NCBI RefSeq assembly: GCF_006539825.1
Contig: NZ_BJNT01000008.1
Location: 1 to 64,000, forward strand
Source of the DNA: Corynebacterium variabile
Lineage (GTDB): Bacteria > Actinomycetota > Actinomycetes > Mycobacteriales > Mycobacteriaceae
DNA length: 64,000 nt
Direction: 5' to 3'
A model generated the notes under the pieces. It was not told the origin of the DNA. It made no database searches and was given only the letters and a program-made list of their open reading frames with translations. Shown in pieces: positions 17,145-25,835 of this stretch. Numbering within the stretch: position 1 is the first letter of the stretch; each line of letters starts with the position of its first letter. The position numbers were made by a program, and so were the translations under genes.

Positions 17145-18353
17145 GTGACTGCAGCAACTTCGGCGACCACGTCCACTCCCGCCCTGACCATCGGATCCCT
17201 CGAACTGGCGTCCCCGGTGGTCCTGGCACCCATGGCCGGAGTCACCAATGTCGCCTTCCGCACGCTGTGCCGCGAGCAGGAGGAACAGCGCACCGGGTCC
17301 GCGTCCGGCCTCTACGTCTGCGAGATGATCACGGCCCGCGCCCTCGTCGAGCGCAACCCGAAGACGCTGCACATGACGACCTTCGGCCCCGACGAATCCC
17401 CGCGCAGCCTGCAGCTGTACACGACTGACCCGGAGTACACCTACAAGGCCGCGCGGATGCTCGCCGAAGAGGACCGCGCCGACCACATCGACATGAACTT
17501 CGGCTGCCCGGTGCCCAAGGTCACCCGCCGCGGCGGCGGTTCGGCCCTGCCCTACAAGCGGAAGCTCTTCGCCGCGGTCGTCGGTGCGGCGGTCAGGGGC
17601 GTGGCGGACGCCGGGCGTGCCTCCGGTCCGGACGCGATCCCCGTCACCGTGAAGTTCCGCGTCGGTATCGACGACGAGCACCACACCCACCTGGACGCCG
17701 GCCGCATCGCCGCCGACCAGGGTGCGGCAGCCGTGACCCTGCACGGACGCACCGCCGCGCAGCGCTACTCCGGCACCGCGGACTGGGGTGAGATCGCCCG
17801 CCTCGTCGAGCACATGGACGGCACCGGCATCCCGGTCCTGGGCAACGGCGACATCTTCAAGGCCACGGACGCCGCGGCGATGATGGAGCAGACCGGCTGT
17901 GACGGCGTCGTCGTGGGACGCGGCTGCCTGGGCCGGCCCTGGCTGTTCGCCGAGCTCTCCGCCCACCTGCGCGGCGAGGAGATTCCGGCGGAGCCGACCC
18001 TCGGCGAGGTGGCGCACATCATCCTCCGCCACGCCGAGCTGCTCGCCGACCATGACGGTGAGAAGTACGCCAGCCGCGACATCCGCAAGCACATCGCCTG
18101 GTACCTGCGCGGCTTTCCGGCCGGTGGCGAGATGCGCCGTCAGCTCGGCGGCATCAACAGTCTCGCGGATCTCCGCGAGGTCCTCGATCCGATCTGGGAG
18201 TCCGACGCACTCGCCGCCGAGGCCGACAGTGCCCGCGGCCGTCAGGGCTCCCCCGGCAAGGTCTCCCTGCCGCACGACTGGCTCGAGGATCCGTGGGAGG
18301 ACTGCGTCGGCGTCACCGAGGACGTGGAGGACGCCGCGAACAACGGCGGGTAG
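17145..18353 (+). CDS. dusB: tRNA-dihydrouridine synthase, DusB family
   Basis: FMN/NADPH enzyme reducing uridine to dihydrouridine in the tRNA D-loop. The 402 residues form an FMN TIM barrel (about 15-280; SPVVLAPMAGVTNVAFR, DMNFGCPVPKVTRRGGGSAL with the catalytic Cys, TLHGRTAAQRYSG, PVLGNGDIF, GVVVGRGCLGRPWLF) and a C-terminal helical tRNA-binding domain. The frame is open about 100 codons further upstream, but that part has no family similarity, and a promoter ends 6 nt before GTG 17145. The start is therefore taken as leaderless. It is divergent from the CoA-transferase gene. The C-terminal tail after about 370 is acidic and probably disordered. Confidence 0.93.
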   Translation: MTAATSATTSTPALTIGSLELASPVVLAPMAGVTNVAFRTLCREQEEQRTGSASGLYVCEMITARALVERNPKTLHMTTFGPDESPRSLQLYTTDPEYTYKAARMLAEEDRADHIDMNFGCPVPKVTRRGGGSALPYKRKLFAAVVGAAVRGVADAGRASGPDAIPVTVKFRVGIDDEHHTHLDAGRIAADQGAAAVTLHGRTAAQRYSGTADWGEIARLVEHMDGTGIPVLGNGDIFKATDAAAMMEQTGCDGVVVGRGCLGRPWLFAELSAHLRGEEIPAEPTLGEVAHIILRHAELLADHDGEKYASRDIRKHIAWYLRGFPAGGEMRRQLGGINSLADLREVLDPIWESDALAAEADSARGRQGSPGKVSLPHDWLEDPWEDCVGVTEDVEDAANNGG

Positions 18354-18404
18354 TGGGCCGACACCGGAACCGGTGGGAAATACCCGTCATCGGGTCCGCC
18401 TCCA

Positions 18405-18420
18405 TGAACGGAGAGTGAAG
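18405..18420 (+). promoter_or_regulatory. Possible PHO-box-like direct repeat before phoU
   Basis: TGAAC (18405-18409) and TGAAG (18416-18420) are 11 bp apart, the same spacing as the TGAACT repeat before pstS. It lies about 50 bp before the phoU start. Two short half sites make this a weak call. Confidence 0.3.
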
Positions 18421-18457
18421 TTTCCGCACAGAACGGGCCGCGGAGGTCCGATCCACG

Positions 18458-18463
18458 TAGACT
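18458..18463 (+). promoter_or_regulatory. -10 box of leaderless phoU
   Basis: TAGACT, 7 nt before the ATG at 18471. No clear -35, which fits an activated promoter. Confidence 0.5.
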
Positions 18464-18470
18464 GTCCGCC

Positions 18471-19208
18471 ATGCGCACTGTGTACCAGGAACAGATGCGG
18501 ACCTTCGCCCACGACCTCTCCCTGATGTCGGACCGGGTCCGCACGATGATGTCGGAGGCCTGCCTGGCCCTCTTCGACGCCGACATCGAGAAGGCCGAGA
18601 CGGTCCTCAGCTCCATCGACGGCGTCGAGGAGCTGCGCAAGAAGGCGGAGCAGACCTCCTTCGAACTGCTGGCCCTCGAGGGCCCGGTCGCACGCGACCT
18701 GCGTCAGGTCGTCTCCGGCACCTACATCGTCGAGGACCTCGCCCGGATGGCGGCACTGGCGGTGCATGTCGCCCGGACCGCACGGCGTCACCACCCCGAC
18801 CACACCCTGCCGGAGCAGATCGAACCCTACTTCCGGGAGATGGCCCGGTTGACCGACGAGATCGGCGCGAAACTCCACGATGTCCTGGTCACCTACGACC
18901 CGGAGAAGGCGATGGAGCTCGCCCTCGACGATGACGCGGTCGACGACCTCCACGAGCACATGTTCCAGCTCACCACCAAGCGTGAATGGCCGTTCCCGGT
19001 GTCCGTCGCGGTGGACGTCACCCTGCTCTCCCGGTTCTTCGAGCGGTACTCGGACCACGCCGTGAACATCGGCACGCGGGTGGTCTACCTGGCGACCGGC
19101 AAGCAGCCGGAGGAGTACGAGACCGCCCGCCGGACCGAGGAGCAGCAGGAGACCATGCGGGAGCAGTTCGACGAGATCCGCCGCCGCTACGGTTCCGACG
19201 CCTTCTAG
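18471..19208 (+). CDS. phoU: Phosphate-signalling protein PhoU
   Basis: Cytoplasmic metal-binding helical protein that couples the Pst transporter to the phosphate sensor kinase and represses the Pho response when phosphate is ample. The 245 residues form two three-helix repeats (about 10-115 and 120-220), each with the family EXXXD-type metal sites (VEDLARMAALAVHVAR and FFERYSDHAVNIGTRVVYL). Start ATG 18471 is 7 nt after TAGACT. It converges on the gluconokinase-like gene and, beyond it, on pstSCAB. phoU next to pst, mshD and glnR matches the mycobacterial phoY2 neighbourhood. Confidence 0.95.
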   Translation: MRTVYQEQMRTFAHDLSLMSDRVRTMMSEACLALFDADIEKAETVLSSIDGVEELRKKAEQTSFELLALEGPVARDLRQVVSGTYIVEDLARMAALAVHVARTARRHHPDHTLPEQIEPYFREMARLTDEIGAKLHDVLVTYDPEKAMELALDDDAVDDLHEHMFQLTTKREWPFPVSVAVDVTLLSRFFERYSDHAVNIGTRVVYLATGKQPEEYETARRTEEQQETMREQFDEIRRRYGSDAF

Positions 19209-19219
19209 TCCCCCACCTG

Positions 19220-19756
19220 CTAGTTGTCGACGCCGGCCTTCCGGGCCACCGACAGTGCGACCAGTGCCGCGTCCGCCAGGACCTCGGGTTCCCGGGTGGC
19301 GTCCACCCGGACGCCTGGTTCGTCGGCACGCAGCCGCTCGAGCTCCGCGTACTGACGGCGGAGTACCTCGTCTTCGCCGGCATCCGGGAGCTTCCCGGTC
19401 TTGCGGCGGATGCGTTCGCGGATGACGTCCTGGGTCCCCTCGACGTGGACGAAGAAGACGAACCCCTCCGCCTCGCGGAAGATGTCACGGGCCCGACGGC
19501 CCAGCCCCAGGCTCACCACGACCGTCGAGTTCCCCTGCCGTGCCTGGTCGGTGAGCCAGTCACGGATGGCGTACGCCCAGGGCAGGCGGTCATCCGGGGA
19601 GACGAAGCCGCCCTCGGCCATCTTCTGACAGACCTCCTCGGGCTGCAGTTCCTCCGCGGTCGCGCCGGTGAACCCGGTCCGCCGCAGCAGCTCGTCCGCC
19701 AGCGCCGCCTTGCCGCTGCCACTGACCCCCATGAGAACGATGTGTACCGGTTCCAT
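19220..19756 (-). CDS. Gluconokinase-like P-loop protein with altered active site
   Basis: Resembles GntK, which phosphorylates gluconate. The 178 residues begin with a P-loop MGVSGSGK (9-16), but the next residue is Ala17 where the Walker A Ser/Thr should bind Mg-ATP. The substrate segment LDGDxLHPxxN of GntK reads ATAEELQPEEV, and the SALK motif reads SLGLGRRARDIFR, losing the Lys. DDRLPW is kept. So the fold is probably intact while gluconate kinase activity is doubtful. ATG 19756 has AAAGGAG six bases ahead; the frame extends further but without similarity. It follows pstB by 73 bp on the same strand, suggesting cotranscription with pst. True function unknown. Confidence 0.7.
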   Translation of the reverse strand: MEPVHIVLMGVSGSGKAALADELLRRTGFTGATAEELQPEEVCQKMAEGGFVSPDDRLPWAYAIRDWLTDQARQGNSTVVVSLGLGRRARDIFREAEGFVFFVHVEGTQDVIRERIRRKTGKLPDAGEDEVLRRQYAELERLRADEPGVRVDATREPEVLADAALVALSVARKAGVDN

Positions 19757-19829
19757 CACAAACTCCTTTCGACGCCTCAAGTGTGGCACGAAAAGCGGAC
19801 GGGGGTAGTCCCCTGCCGGCACCGCCGGA

Positions 19830-20606
19830 TCAGCCGAAGCGGCCGGAGATGTAGTCCTCGGTCTCCTGACGCTCCGGGGACTCGAAGATCTTCTTGGTCG
19901 GGCCGACCTCGACGAGCTGCCCGGGGCGTCCTGCCGCCTCCAGCGAGAAGAACGCGGTCTGGTCGGAGACCCGCGCGGCCTGCTGCATGTTGTGGGTGAC
20001 GATGACGATGGTGAAGTCCTCCTTCAGCTCGTGGATGAGATCCTCCACCGCCAGGGTCGAGATCGGGTCCAGGGCGGAGCACGGCTCGTCCATGAGCAGC
20101 ACCTCAGGCTCGACGGCGATGGCCCGGGCGATGCACAGTCGCTGCTGCTGACCACCGGAGAGTCCGCCACCGGGCTTGTCGAGGCGGTCCTTGACCTCCT
20201 CCCACAGGTTGGCTCCGCGCAGGGACTTCTCGGCGACCTCGGCGAGCTTCTTCCTGTTCTTCATCCCCGAGAGCTTCAGACCGGCGACGACGTTCTCCTC
20301 GATGGACATCGTGGGGAACGGGTTCGCCTTCTGGAAGACCATGCCGATGGTGTTGCGCACGGCGACGGGATCGATCCGCCGGTCGTAGATGTTCTCCCCG
20401 TCGAGCAGGATCTCCCCTTCGACGTACGCGCCCGGGATGACCTCGTGCATCCGGTTGAGCGAGCGGAGCACGGTCGACTTGCCGCAACCGGACGGGCCGA
20501 TGAAGGCGGTCACGGACCGGGGCGGAACCTGCAGGTCCACGTTCTGCACCGCGTGGAAGTCGCCGTAGTGGATGTTGACGTCTCTGAGATCGAGTCGCTT
20601 GGCCAT
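19830..20606 (-). CDS. pstB: Phosphate ABC transporter ATPase PstB
   Basis: ATP-hydrolysing subunit of the high-affinity phosphate importer on the inner face of the membrane. The 258 residues carry Walker [10 protein letters not shown] (about 38-46), Q-loop VFQKANPFP, signature [14 protein letters not shown], Walker [14 protein letters not shown] and the switch His in IVTHNMQQA. Length is standard. It is the fourth gene of pstSCAB, 24 bp after pstA. The operon is preceded by a PHO-box-like repeat. Confidence 0.97.
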   Translation of the reverse strand: MAKRLDLRDVNIHYGDFHAVQNVDLQVPPRSVTAFIGPSGCGKSTVLRSLNRMHEVIPGAYVEGEILLDGENIYDRRIDPVAVRNTIGMVFQKANPFPTMSIEENVVAGLKLSGMKNRKKLAEVAEKSLRGANLWEEVKDRLDKPGGGLSGGQQQRLCIARAIAVEPEVLLMDEPCSALDPISTLAVEDLIHELKEDFTIVIVTHNMQQAARVSDQTAFFSLEAAGRPGQLVEVGPTKKIFESPERQETEDYISGRFG

Positions 20607-20630
20607 GGTGTGTTCCTTAGTCGGTGGAGG

Positions 20631-21557
20631 TCAGTCGGTCTTGACGGAGAAGCGGTGGGAGATGAACCGGGCGGCGAGGTTCAGTCCGGCGATGATGAGC
20701 ACCAGGGTCAGGGCGGCGCCCCAGAGTCGGGCGAGCACCTGGTCATCGGCCTGCAGCTTGTACATCTCCAGCATGAACAGCGGCAGGGAGTTCTGGTTGC
20801 CCTCCATGACGTTCCAGTTGATCACCGGGGTCGCGCCCACGAGGATCAGCACCGGGGCGGATTCGCCCATGATGCGGGCCACCGCGAGCATGATGCCGGT
20901 GATGATGCCGGACAGGGCCGTGGGCAGCACGATCTTCACGATCGTCTTCCACTTCGGCACGCCCAGGGCGTATGCGGCCTCGCGCAGGTCCATCGGCACG
21001 ATGCGCAGCATCTCCTCGGTGTTGCGGACGATCACCGGGACCATCAGCAGCACCAGCGCCAGGGACACCGCGAACCCGGAGCGGGAGAACCCGAACAGGG
21101 CGATCCACAGCGCGTAGACGAACAGTGCGGCGACGATGGAGGGCACACCGGTGAGGATGTCGACCATGAAGGTCGTGACCCTGCCCAGCCATCCGCCGCG
21201 GGAGTACTCCACGAGGTAGACGGCGGTGAGGACACCCACCGGCACGGAGATGACGGTGGTGACCAGGGCCTGGGTCAGGGTGCCGATGATGGCGTGGCTG
21301 ATACCGCCACCGGCCTGGTTGGACAGCTGGCCGGCCATGTCGAAGGACCACCAGCCGACGTCGAGGACGGCCGGCAGGCCCTTGGCGACGAGGACGACGA
21401 GAACCCAGATCAGCGGGATGAGAGCCACGCCCATCATCGCGTAGACGATGACGGTGGCGGTGCGGTCCTTGCGCTTGCGGGACGCCGCGATGTCGGTGAA
21501 ACCGCTGGGCGCCAGGTCGGCGTGCGGCGAATTGCGGGAAGCCGTTCCGAGGGACAT
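20631..21557 (-). CDS. pstA: Phosphate ABC transporter permease PstA
   Basis: One of the two integral membrane subunits of the Pst importer. The 308 residues have about six membrane helices; the first is at roughly 35-60 after a charged RKRKDR stretch. The EAA loop, which contacts PstB, reads DLREAAYALGVPKWKTIVKIVLPTALSGIITG. It follows pstC by 6 bp and precedes pstB by 24 bp, so translation is probably coupled. Identification rests on motif, order and length. Confidence 0.96.
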   Translation of the reverse strand: MSLGTASRNSPHADLAPSGFTDIAASRKRKDRTATVIVYAMMGVALIPLIWVLVVLVAKGLPAVLDVGWWSFDMAGQLSNQAGGGISHAIIGTLTQALVTTVISVPVGVLTAVYLVEYSRGGWLGRVTTFMVDILTGVPSIVAALFVYALWIALFGFSRSGFAVSLALVLLMVPVIVRNTEEMLRIVPMDLREAAYALGVPKWKTIVKIVLPTALSGIITGIMLAVARIMGESAPVLILVGATPVINWNVMEGNQNSLPLFMLEMYKLQADDQVLARLWGAALTLVLIIAGLNLAARFISHRFSVKTD

Positions 21558-21563
21558 GGCGTC

Positions 21564-22649
21564 CTACTTCCTGTTGTTGACGACCGTGCGGGCCGCCGCG
21601 TTGACGATGAAGGTCAGGGCGAAGAGCACCAGGCCTGCGGCGATGTAGGCGCCGGCCTTCGTGTCGTCGTTGAACTCCGGGGCGGCGTTGGCGATGGCGG
21701 TGGCGAAGGTCGTGCCTCCGTCGAACAACGACCAGCGGAATCCCGGGGCGGACGCGATGACCATGTAGAGCGCCATCGTCTCGCCCAGGGCCCGGCCGAG
21801 GCCGAGCATCGTACCGGAGACGTAACCGGAGCGTCCGAAGGGCAGGACCGTCAGTCGGACGACCTCCCACCGGGTCGCGCCGAGTGCCAGCGCGGCCTCG
21901 ATGTGTCCGCGCGGTGTCTGGATGAAGACCTCACGGGTGGTCGCGGCGATGATCGGCAGGATCATGATCGCCAGGACCACACCACCGGTGAAGACGTTCC
22001 GGCTGGTGGAGAAGGCCGGAGAGGTCTGCTGGTCCCACTGGAAGAGGAAGAAGCTCCCGGCCCAGCCGTGGACCCACTCGAAGATGCCGCCGAGTGACGG
22101 GCCCAGCACCTGCATTCCCCAGATACCGAAGACGATCGACGGCACCGCGGCGAGCAGGTCGACCATGAACCCGAGGGGACGCACCAGGCGCTTCGGGCAG
22201 TAGTTCGACAGGAAGATCGCGATGCCCAGGGCGACCGGCATGGCGATCGCCAGGGCGACGGCGGACGCCAGGACGGTGGTGAAGAAAAGGTTCGGGATGC
22301 CGAACTCCATCCACCCGCCGTCGTTGGACGTGTAGTTGAGGTTCCAGGCGCCGGAGTGGGTGAAGAAGGCGCCGATGCCGTCGCGCTCCTTCGCCAGGGC
22401 GGGGACCGCCTGGACGATGAGGAAGACGGCGATGGCGGCGATGAAGACGGTGATCAGGACCGCGGAGCCGGTCGTGAGGCTCTCGAAGATCCGGTCGCCG
22501 GCGCGTCGTGAGCGCCCTGCGGCGAGTCCGGAGGTCCCGGACCGGTCAGTGGGCTCCGGTGCAGAACCGCCCGCGTCACCGTTCAGGGATCCGCCGTCGG
22601 TACCGACGGCGTCGGTGGCGACGGCCCCGTCACGTTCAGTGCTGGACAT
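21564..22649 (-). CDS. pstC: Phosphate ABC transporter permease PstC
   Basis: Second membrane subunit of the Pst importer, 361 residues. The first 55 or so are hydrophilic, rich in Gly/Asp/Thr and likely a disordered cytosolic tail, longer than in E. coli PstC. Six helices follow, the first near 62-88. The EAA loop is GHIEAALALGATRWEVVRLTVLPFGRSGYVSG. A large external loop containing HSGAWNLNYTSNDGGWMEFG links the first helices. It lies 20 bp after pstS and 6 bp before pstA. Confidence 0.96.
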   Translation of the reverse strand: MSSTERDGAVATDAVGTDGGSLNGDAGGSAPEPTDRSGTSGLAAGRSRRAGDRIFESLTTGSAVLITVFIAAIAVFLIVQAVPALAKERDGIGAFFTHSGAWNLNYTSNDGGWMEFGIPNLFFTTVLASAVALAIAMPVALGIAIFLSNYCPKRLVRPLGFMVDLLAAVPSIVFGIWGMQVLGPSLGGIFEWVHGWAGSFFLFQWDQQTSPAFSTSRNVFTGGVVLAIMILPIIAATTREVFIQTPRGHIEAALALGATRWEVVRLTVLPFGRSGYVSGTMLGLGRALGETMALYMVIASAPGFRWSLFDGGTTFATAIANAAPEFNDDTKAGAYIAAGLVLFALTFIVNAAARTVVNNRK

Positions 22650-22669
22650 GGAGAACAGGATCCCGTCGG

Positions 22670-23812
22670 TTACTCGGTGGCGTCGGCGGCGTCGGAGGCA
22701 TCACCGGAGTCGGAGCCGCCGATGGCGTCGACGGCGGTGACCAGCTTGTCGCGGAAGGTACCGGACAGCGGTACGTAGCCGGACTCCTCGAGAGCGTCGT
22801 TCTGGTTGTCGAGGATGGTGTGGAGGAAGTCCTTCACACGGGAGGTGGTCTCCTCGTCGTAGCCGTCGGAGCAGACGATCTCGTAGGTCGTCAGGGCCAG
22901 CGGGTAGGCGCCGGCGTCCTTGGAGGCGAACAGCGCGTCGGAGTCGACGATCAGGTCATTGCCCTTGCCGGTGAAGGAGACGTCAGCCAGTGCCTTGTTC
23001 ACACTCTCCGTGTTCAGCTCGACCGGGCCGGCGCCGAAGTCGAGGGCGGCGATGCCCAGGCCGGCGGCGTCGGCGTAGCCGGACTCGACGTAGGTGACGG
23101 CGCCGTTGGTGGCCTTCACCTGGTCAGCGACACCGGAGGAGCCCTGGGCACCGGAGCCGACCTTGGTCGGGAAGGTCTTGCCCTCGGTGTCCCAGTAGCC
23201 GTCGGTGGCGGTCTTCAGGAAGTCCTGGAAGTTGTCGGAGGTACCGGACTCCTCCGCCCGGTACAGGACGCTGACCGGAAGGTCGGGCAGGTCGACGCCC
23301 TCGTTCTCCGCGGCGATGGCCGGGTCATTCCAGTTGGTGATCTCGCCCTTGAAGATCTTCGCGACGGTGTCGACGGAGAGGTTGAGCTCGTCGATGCCGT
23401 CGATGTGGAAGGCCACGGCGACCGGCCCGACGACGAGTGGCAGGTGCCAGGCGTCGTTGCCGCCGCAGCGCTTCGCGGCATCTGCGATCTGGTCGTCCTT
23501 CAGCGGCGAGTCGGAGCCGCCGAAGTCGACCTGGCCGGCGATGAACTGCTTCTGGCCCGCACCCGAGCCGGTGGCGTTGTAGGACAGCGACGCCCCCGGG
23601 ACGGCGGACTGGTACGCCACGCCGAACTGCTCCATGGCCTTCTGCTGGGAGCTGGCACCCTCACCCTGGAGCTCGCCGGTGGTTCCCGAGAGATCGAAGC
23701 TGGAGGTGGCGTCCGCCCCGGAATCCCCGTTATCGGAGTTGGAGCAGGAGGTGAGCAGGAGCGAGCCGGCGGCCACTGCGGCCAGCGCAGCGGAGTACTT
23801 CACGGTCTTCAC
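22670..23812 (-). CDS. pstS: Phosphate-binding lipoprotein PstS
   Basis: High-affinity phosphate receptor anchored outside the membrane. The 380 residues begin with a lipoprotein signal, lipobox LLTSC with lipidated Cys23. Ligand-binding segments follow: GEGASSQQKAMEQF, the SYNATGSGAGQKQFIAGQ loop, FGGSDSPL, and YRAEESGTSDNFQDFL. GTG start at 23812 has AAAGAGGA eight bases upstream. It is the first gene of pstSCAB and has a PHO-box-like direct repeat in its promoter, so induction by phosphate starvation is expected. The Asp/Ala-rich C-terminus (GDASDAADATE) is not part of the family core. Confidence 0.97.
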   Translation of the reverse strand: MKTVKYSAALAAVAAGSLLLTSCSNSDNGDSGADATSSFDLSGTTGELQGEGASSQQKAMEQFGVAYQSAVPGASLSYNATGSGAGQKQFIAGQVDFGGSDSPLKDDQIADAAKRCGGNDAWHLPLVVGPVAVAFHIDGIDELNLSVDTVAKIFKGEITNWNDPAIAAENEGVDLPDLPVSVLYRAEESGTSDNFQDFLKTATDGYWDTEGKTFPTKVGSGAQGSSGVADQVKATNGAVTYVESGYADAAGLGIAALDFGAGPVELNTESVNKALADVSFTGKGNDLIVDSDALFASKDAGAYPLALTTYEIVCSDGYDEETTSRVKDFLHTILDNQNDALEESGYVPLSGTFRDKLVTAVDAIGGSDSGDASDAADATE

Positions 23813-23875
23813 GGAATGTATCCTCTTTCAACGGTTCTCGGCTGGTCGTCGTGCCAGTCGTTCTGGTCACCGTTG

Positions 23876-23881
23876 ACCCTA
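23876..23881 (-). promoter_or_regulatory. Candidate -10 box of pstSCAB
   Basis: TAGGGT on the minus strand, about 35 bp downstream of the PHO-box-like repeat. The -35 is weak, as expected for an activator-dependent promoter. Confidence 0.35.
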
Positions 23882-23914
23882 ACCGCCCGAGGTGGACACC
23901 AATCACCACCCGGA

Positions 23915-23931
23915 TGAACTCTCCGTGAACT
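23915..23931 (-). promoter_or_regulatory. PHO-box-like direct repeat before pstS
   Basis: AGTTCA occurs twice on the minus strand (23926-23931 and 23915-23920) with an 11-bp period. Actinobacterial PhoP/PhoR boxes are direct GTTCA repeats at this spacing. Its position before pstS supports phosphate-starvation control. Confidence 0.6.
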
Positions 23932-23969
23932 GCAGTGGGGGTTCCTCGCTGTTCCCCGCCGTACCCCCG

Positions 23970-24962
23970 CTACACCATGCCGCGGTAGACGACGTCCCGG
24001 TGGACGATCTCGAAACCGAGCCGCCGGTAGGTCGCCACAGCCGGGGTGTTGTCGCCCTCGACGTAGAGGTCGACGGCCTGCGCACCGGCGTCGATGAGGT
24101 ACCCGATGCCCGCCAGGGTGAACGGGCCGCCGAGACCCCTGCCGCGGACGGCATCCGCGAGACAGATCACGTAGACCTCGCCGTGGGTGTCCCCCGCCGG
24201 GAACTTCGTCCAGTGCACGCCGGCGCACTGCGGCCCCTGGTTGTCGTCACGGCTCCACAGCATCAGGACGCCGTGCGGGTCGAACCAGTCGGTCTCCCTC
24301 GCCCGCCGCAGCCGGTCGATGTCCCAACCGCCCTGTTCCGGATGCCAGGCGAAGGCCTCGTTGTTGACGCGGAGCCACTCGGCGTCGACCAGGTCCGCCC
24401 CGAACTCCTCACACGCCGCCGGGTAGTCGAGGAGTTCGAGCCCTGCATCCGACACACTGGTCGGCGCGGCAGCCGCCCCCTCCACCAGTGATGCGCGTGC
24501 CGGATCGTCGGGACCGCAGTACACGGTCATCTTCAGCAGCTCGCGCACGGTGCGGGCGCCGCGGCCGGCGGCGAGCCCCCGGGCGGCGTCGAGGTTGCCG
24601 TGGGCCCAGATGCTGAACTGGGCCTCCGGATCCAGGCCCCGGCCTGCCTCGCGCAGCAGACCGGCGGCGGTACCGCGACGACGGAAGTCGGGGTGCACGG
24701 CGATCTCGGCGGTACCTCCGGCGTCGGATACGTCAGGGACATCCACGGCGAGGACGCCGATGGGGCGTTCCGTACCACCGGTGCCGTCGAAGGCGAGTAG
24801 GTGCCGGTGACCGGTCCCCTCCTCGAGCGCCCGGACGAACTCCTCCGAGAGTGCGGGAACCCCGTCTGCCGCGGAGACGGCGTCGAGCAGCTCAGCGAGC
24901 CCGTCCCGCCAGATCTTCTGCTGTCCTGCGGGCCCGTCCTCGATCCACCGGTAACTGTCCAC
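23970..24962 (-). CDS. mshD: Mycothiol synthase (acetyltransferase) MshD
   Basis: Last step of mycothiol synthesis: acetyl-CoA plus Cys-GlcN-Ins gives mycothiol, the main thiol of Corynebacteriales. The 330 residues are two GNAT domains in tandem. The N-terminal copy (about 1-150) has EIAVHPDFRRRGTAAGLLREA. The C-terminal copy (about 165-330) has VHWTKFPAGDTHGEVYVICLADAVRGRGLGGPF, the active acetyl-CoA site. GTG start at 24962, 2 bp after the glnR stop, so the genes are cotranscribed. The glnR-mshD-pst order is as in M. tuberculosis Rv0818-Rv0820. Confidence 0.93.
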   Translation of the reverse strand: MDSYRWIEDGPAGQQKIWRDGLAELLDAVSAADGVPALSEEFVRALEEGTGHRHLLAFDGTGGTERPIGVLAVDVPDVSDAGGTAEIAVHPDFRRRGTAAGLLREAGRGLDPEAQFSIWAHGNLDAARGLAAGRGARTVRELLKMTVYCGPDDPARASLVEGAAAAPTSVSDAGLELLDYPAACEEFGADLVDAEWLRVNNEAFAWHPEQGGWDIDRLRRARETDWFDPHGVLMLWSRDDNQGPQCAGVHWTKFPAGDTHGEVYVICLADAVRGRGLGGPFTLAGIGYLIDAGAQAVDLYVEGDNTPAVATYRRLGFEIVHRDVVYRGMV

Positions 24963-24964
24963 CG

Positions 24965-25651
24965 CTATCTCCCGTCTGCGCTGATGTCCACTGCCTTGTA
25001 GCCCACATTACGCACGGTGGCGATGACCTTCTCGTAGTCGTGGCCGAGCTTGGCGCGCAGTCGGCGGACATGCACGTCGACGGTACGGGTGCCGCCGAAG
25101 TAGTCGTAGCCCCACACGTCCTGGAGCAGCTGTTCGCGGCTGAAGACGCGTCCGGCGTGCTTGACGAGGAAGTAGAGGAGCTCGAACTCCTTGTAGGTGA
25201 GGTCGAGGGGGCGCCCCTCCACGCGGGCGACGTAGGTGACCTCGTCGACGATGAGTCCGCCGATGGAGGCAACCTGACTGTCCTCGGCCTCCTCGACGGG
25301 CACCGGACGTCGCGTCATGAGCATCCGCAGCCGGGCGTCCACCTCGGTGGGGGTGGCGGTGGGGAGGATGAAGTCATCCACCGCCCAGGAGCCGTCGAGG
25401 GCGATGACGCTGGTCTCCTCGATCGCGACGGCCACCGGGAGGGCGGGGTACGCGGCGGCGACGGAGCGGCAGAGGTCGCGGATACCCAGCAGGTTCCGGC
25501 CGGTGACGTCGATGAGGACGATCTCCGCGTCCCCGACCTCACGGACGGAGGCTGCGGACGAGTCCAACAGCACGGTCTCATGGGACAGCAGAGCCAGAGA
25601 AGGCAGGACCTGCGCGATGTCGTCCTTCTCCGAGAGCACGGTCAGTTTCAC
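24965..25651 (-). CDS. glnR: Orphan GlnR-type response regulator
   Basis: OmpR-family regulator that in mycobacteria and streptomycetes controls nitrogen genes. The 228 residues have an atypical receiver (about 1-110): the acidic pocket is incomplete (LTVLSEKDD), but the Asp of VLIDVTGRN corresponds to GlnR Asp50, so it is probably phosphorylation-independent. The winged helix (about 130-225; DLTYKEFELLYFLVKHAGRVFSREQLL, GGTRTVDVHVRRLRAKLG, TVRNVGYKAV) is nearly that of M. tuberculosis GlnR. GTG 25651 is used because the family match starts there and GGAAGGA precedes it. No partner kinase is nearby. Corynebacteria mainly use AmtR for nitrogen, so the target set here is uncertain. Confidence 0.88.
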   Translation of the reverse strand: MKLTVLSEKDDIAQVLPSLALLSHETVLLDSSAASVREVGDAEIVLIDVTGRNLLGIRDLCRSVAAAYPALPVAVAIEETSVIALDGSWAVDDFILPTATPTEVDARLRMLMTRRPVPVEEAEDSQVASIGGLIVDEVTYVARVEGRPLDLTYKEFELLYFLVKHAGRVFSREQLLQDVWGYDYFGGTRTVDVHVRRLRAKLGHDYEKVIATVRNVGYKAVDISADGR

Positions 25652-25698
25652 GGCCGGCGTCCTTCCCACTTCACGTCGATTTCTCTGTGACCACCACG

Positions 25699-25704
25699 AG
25701 ATTA
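25699..25704 (-). promoter_or_regulatory. -10 box of glnR-mshD
   Basis: TAATCT on the minus strand, with TG directly before it. A small palindrome CTCTC-ATC-GAGAG (25723-25735) lies in the spacer/-35 region and may be an operator. Confidence 0.4.
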
Positions 25705-25823
25705 CACGGGTGGAAAGTGGCTCTCTCATCGAGAGGCGAGGCGAAAAACTCCGGAAACGTGCCCGTAACACGGCGGGCGCGCCGTCTGCGTGCCATCACA
25801 CCCGTCGACGTCCGACGCTCCTC

Positions 25824-25829
25824 TATGCT
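25824..25829 (+). promoter_or_regulatory. -10 box of leaderless lmeA-like gene
   Basis: TATGCT, 6 nt before GTG 25836. The same TATGCTGGAC string occurs before the next gene at 26780. Confidence 0.45.
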
Positions 25830-25835
25830 GGACCG

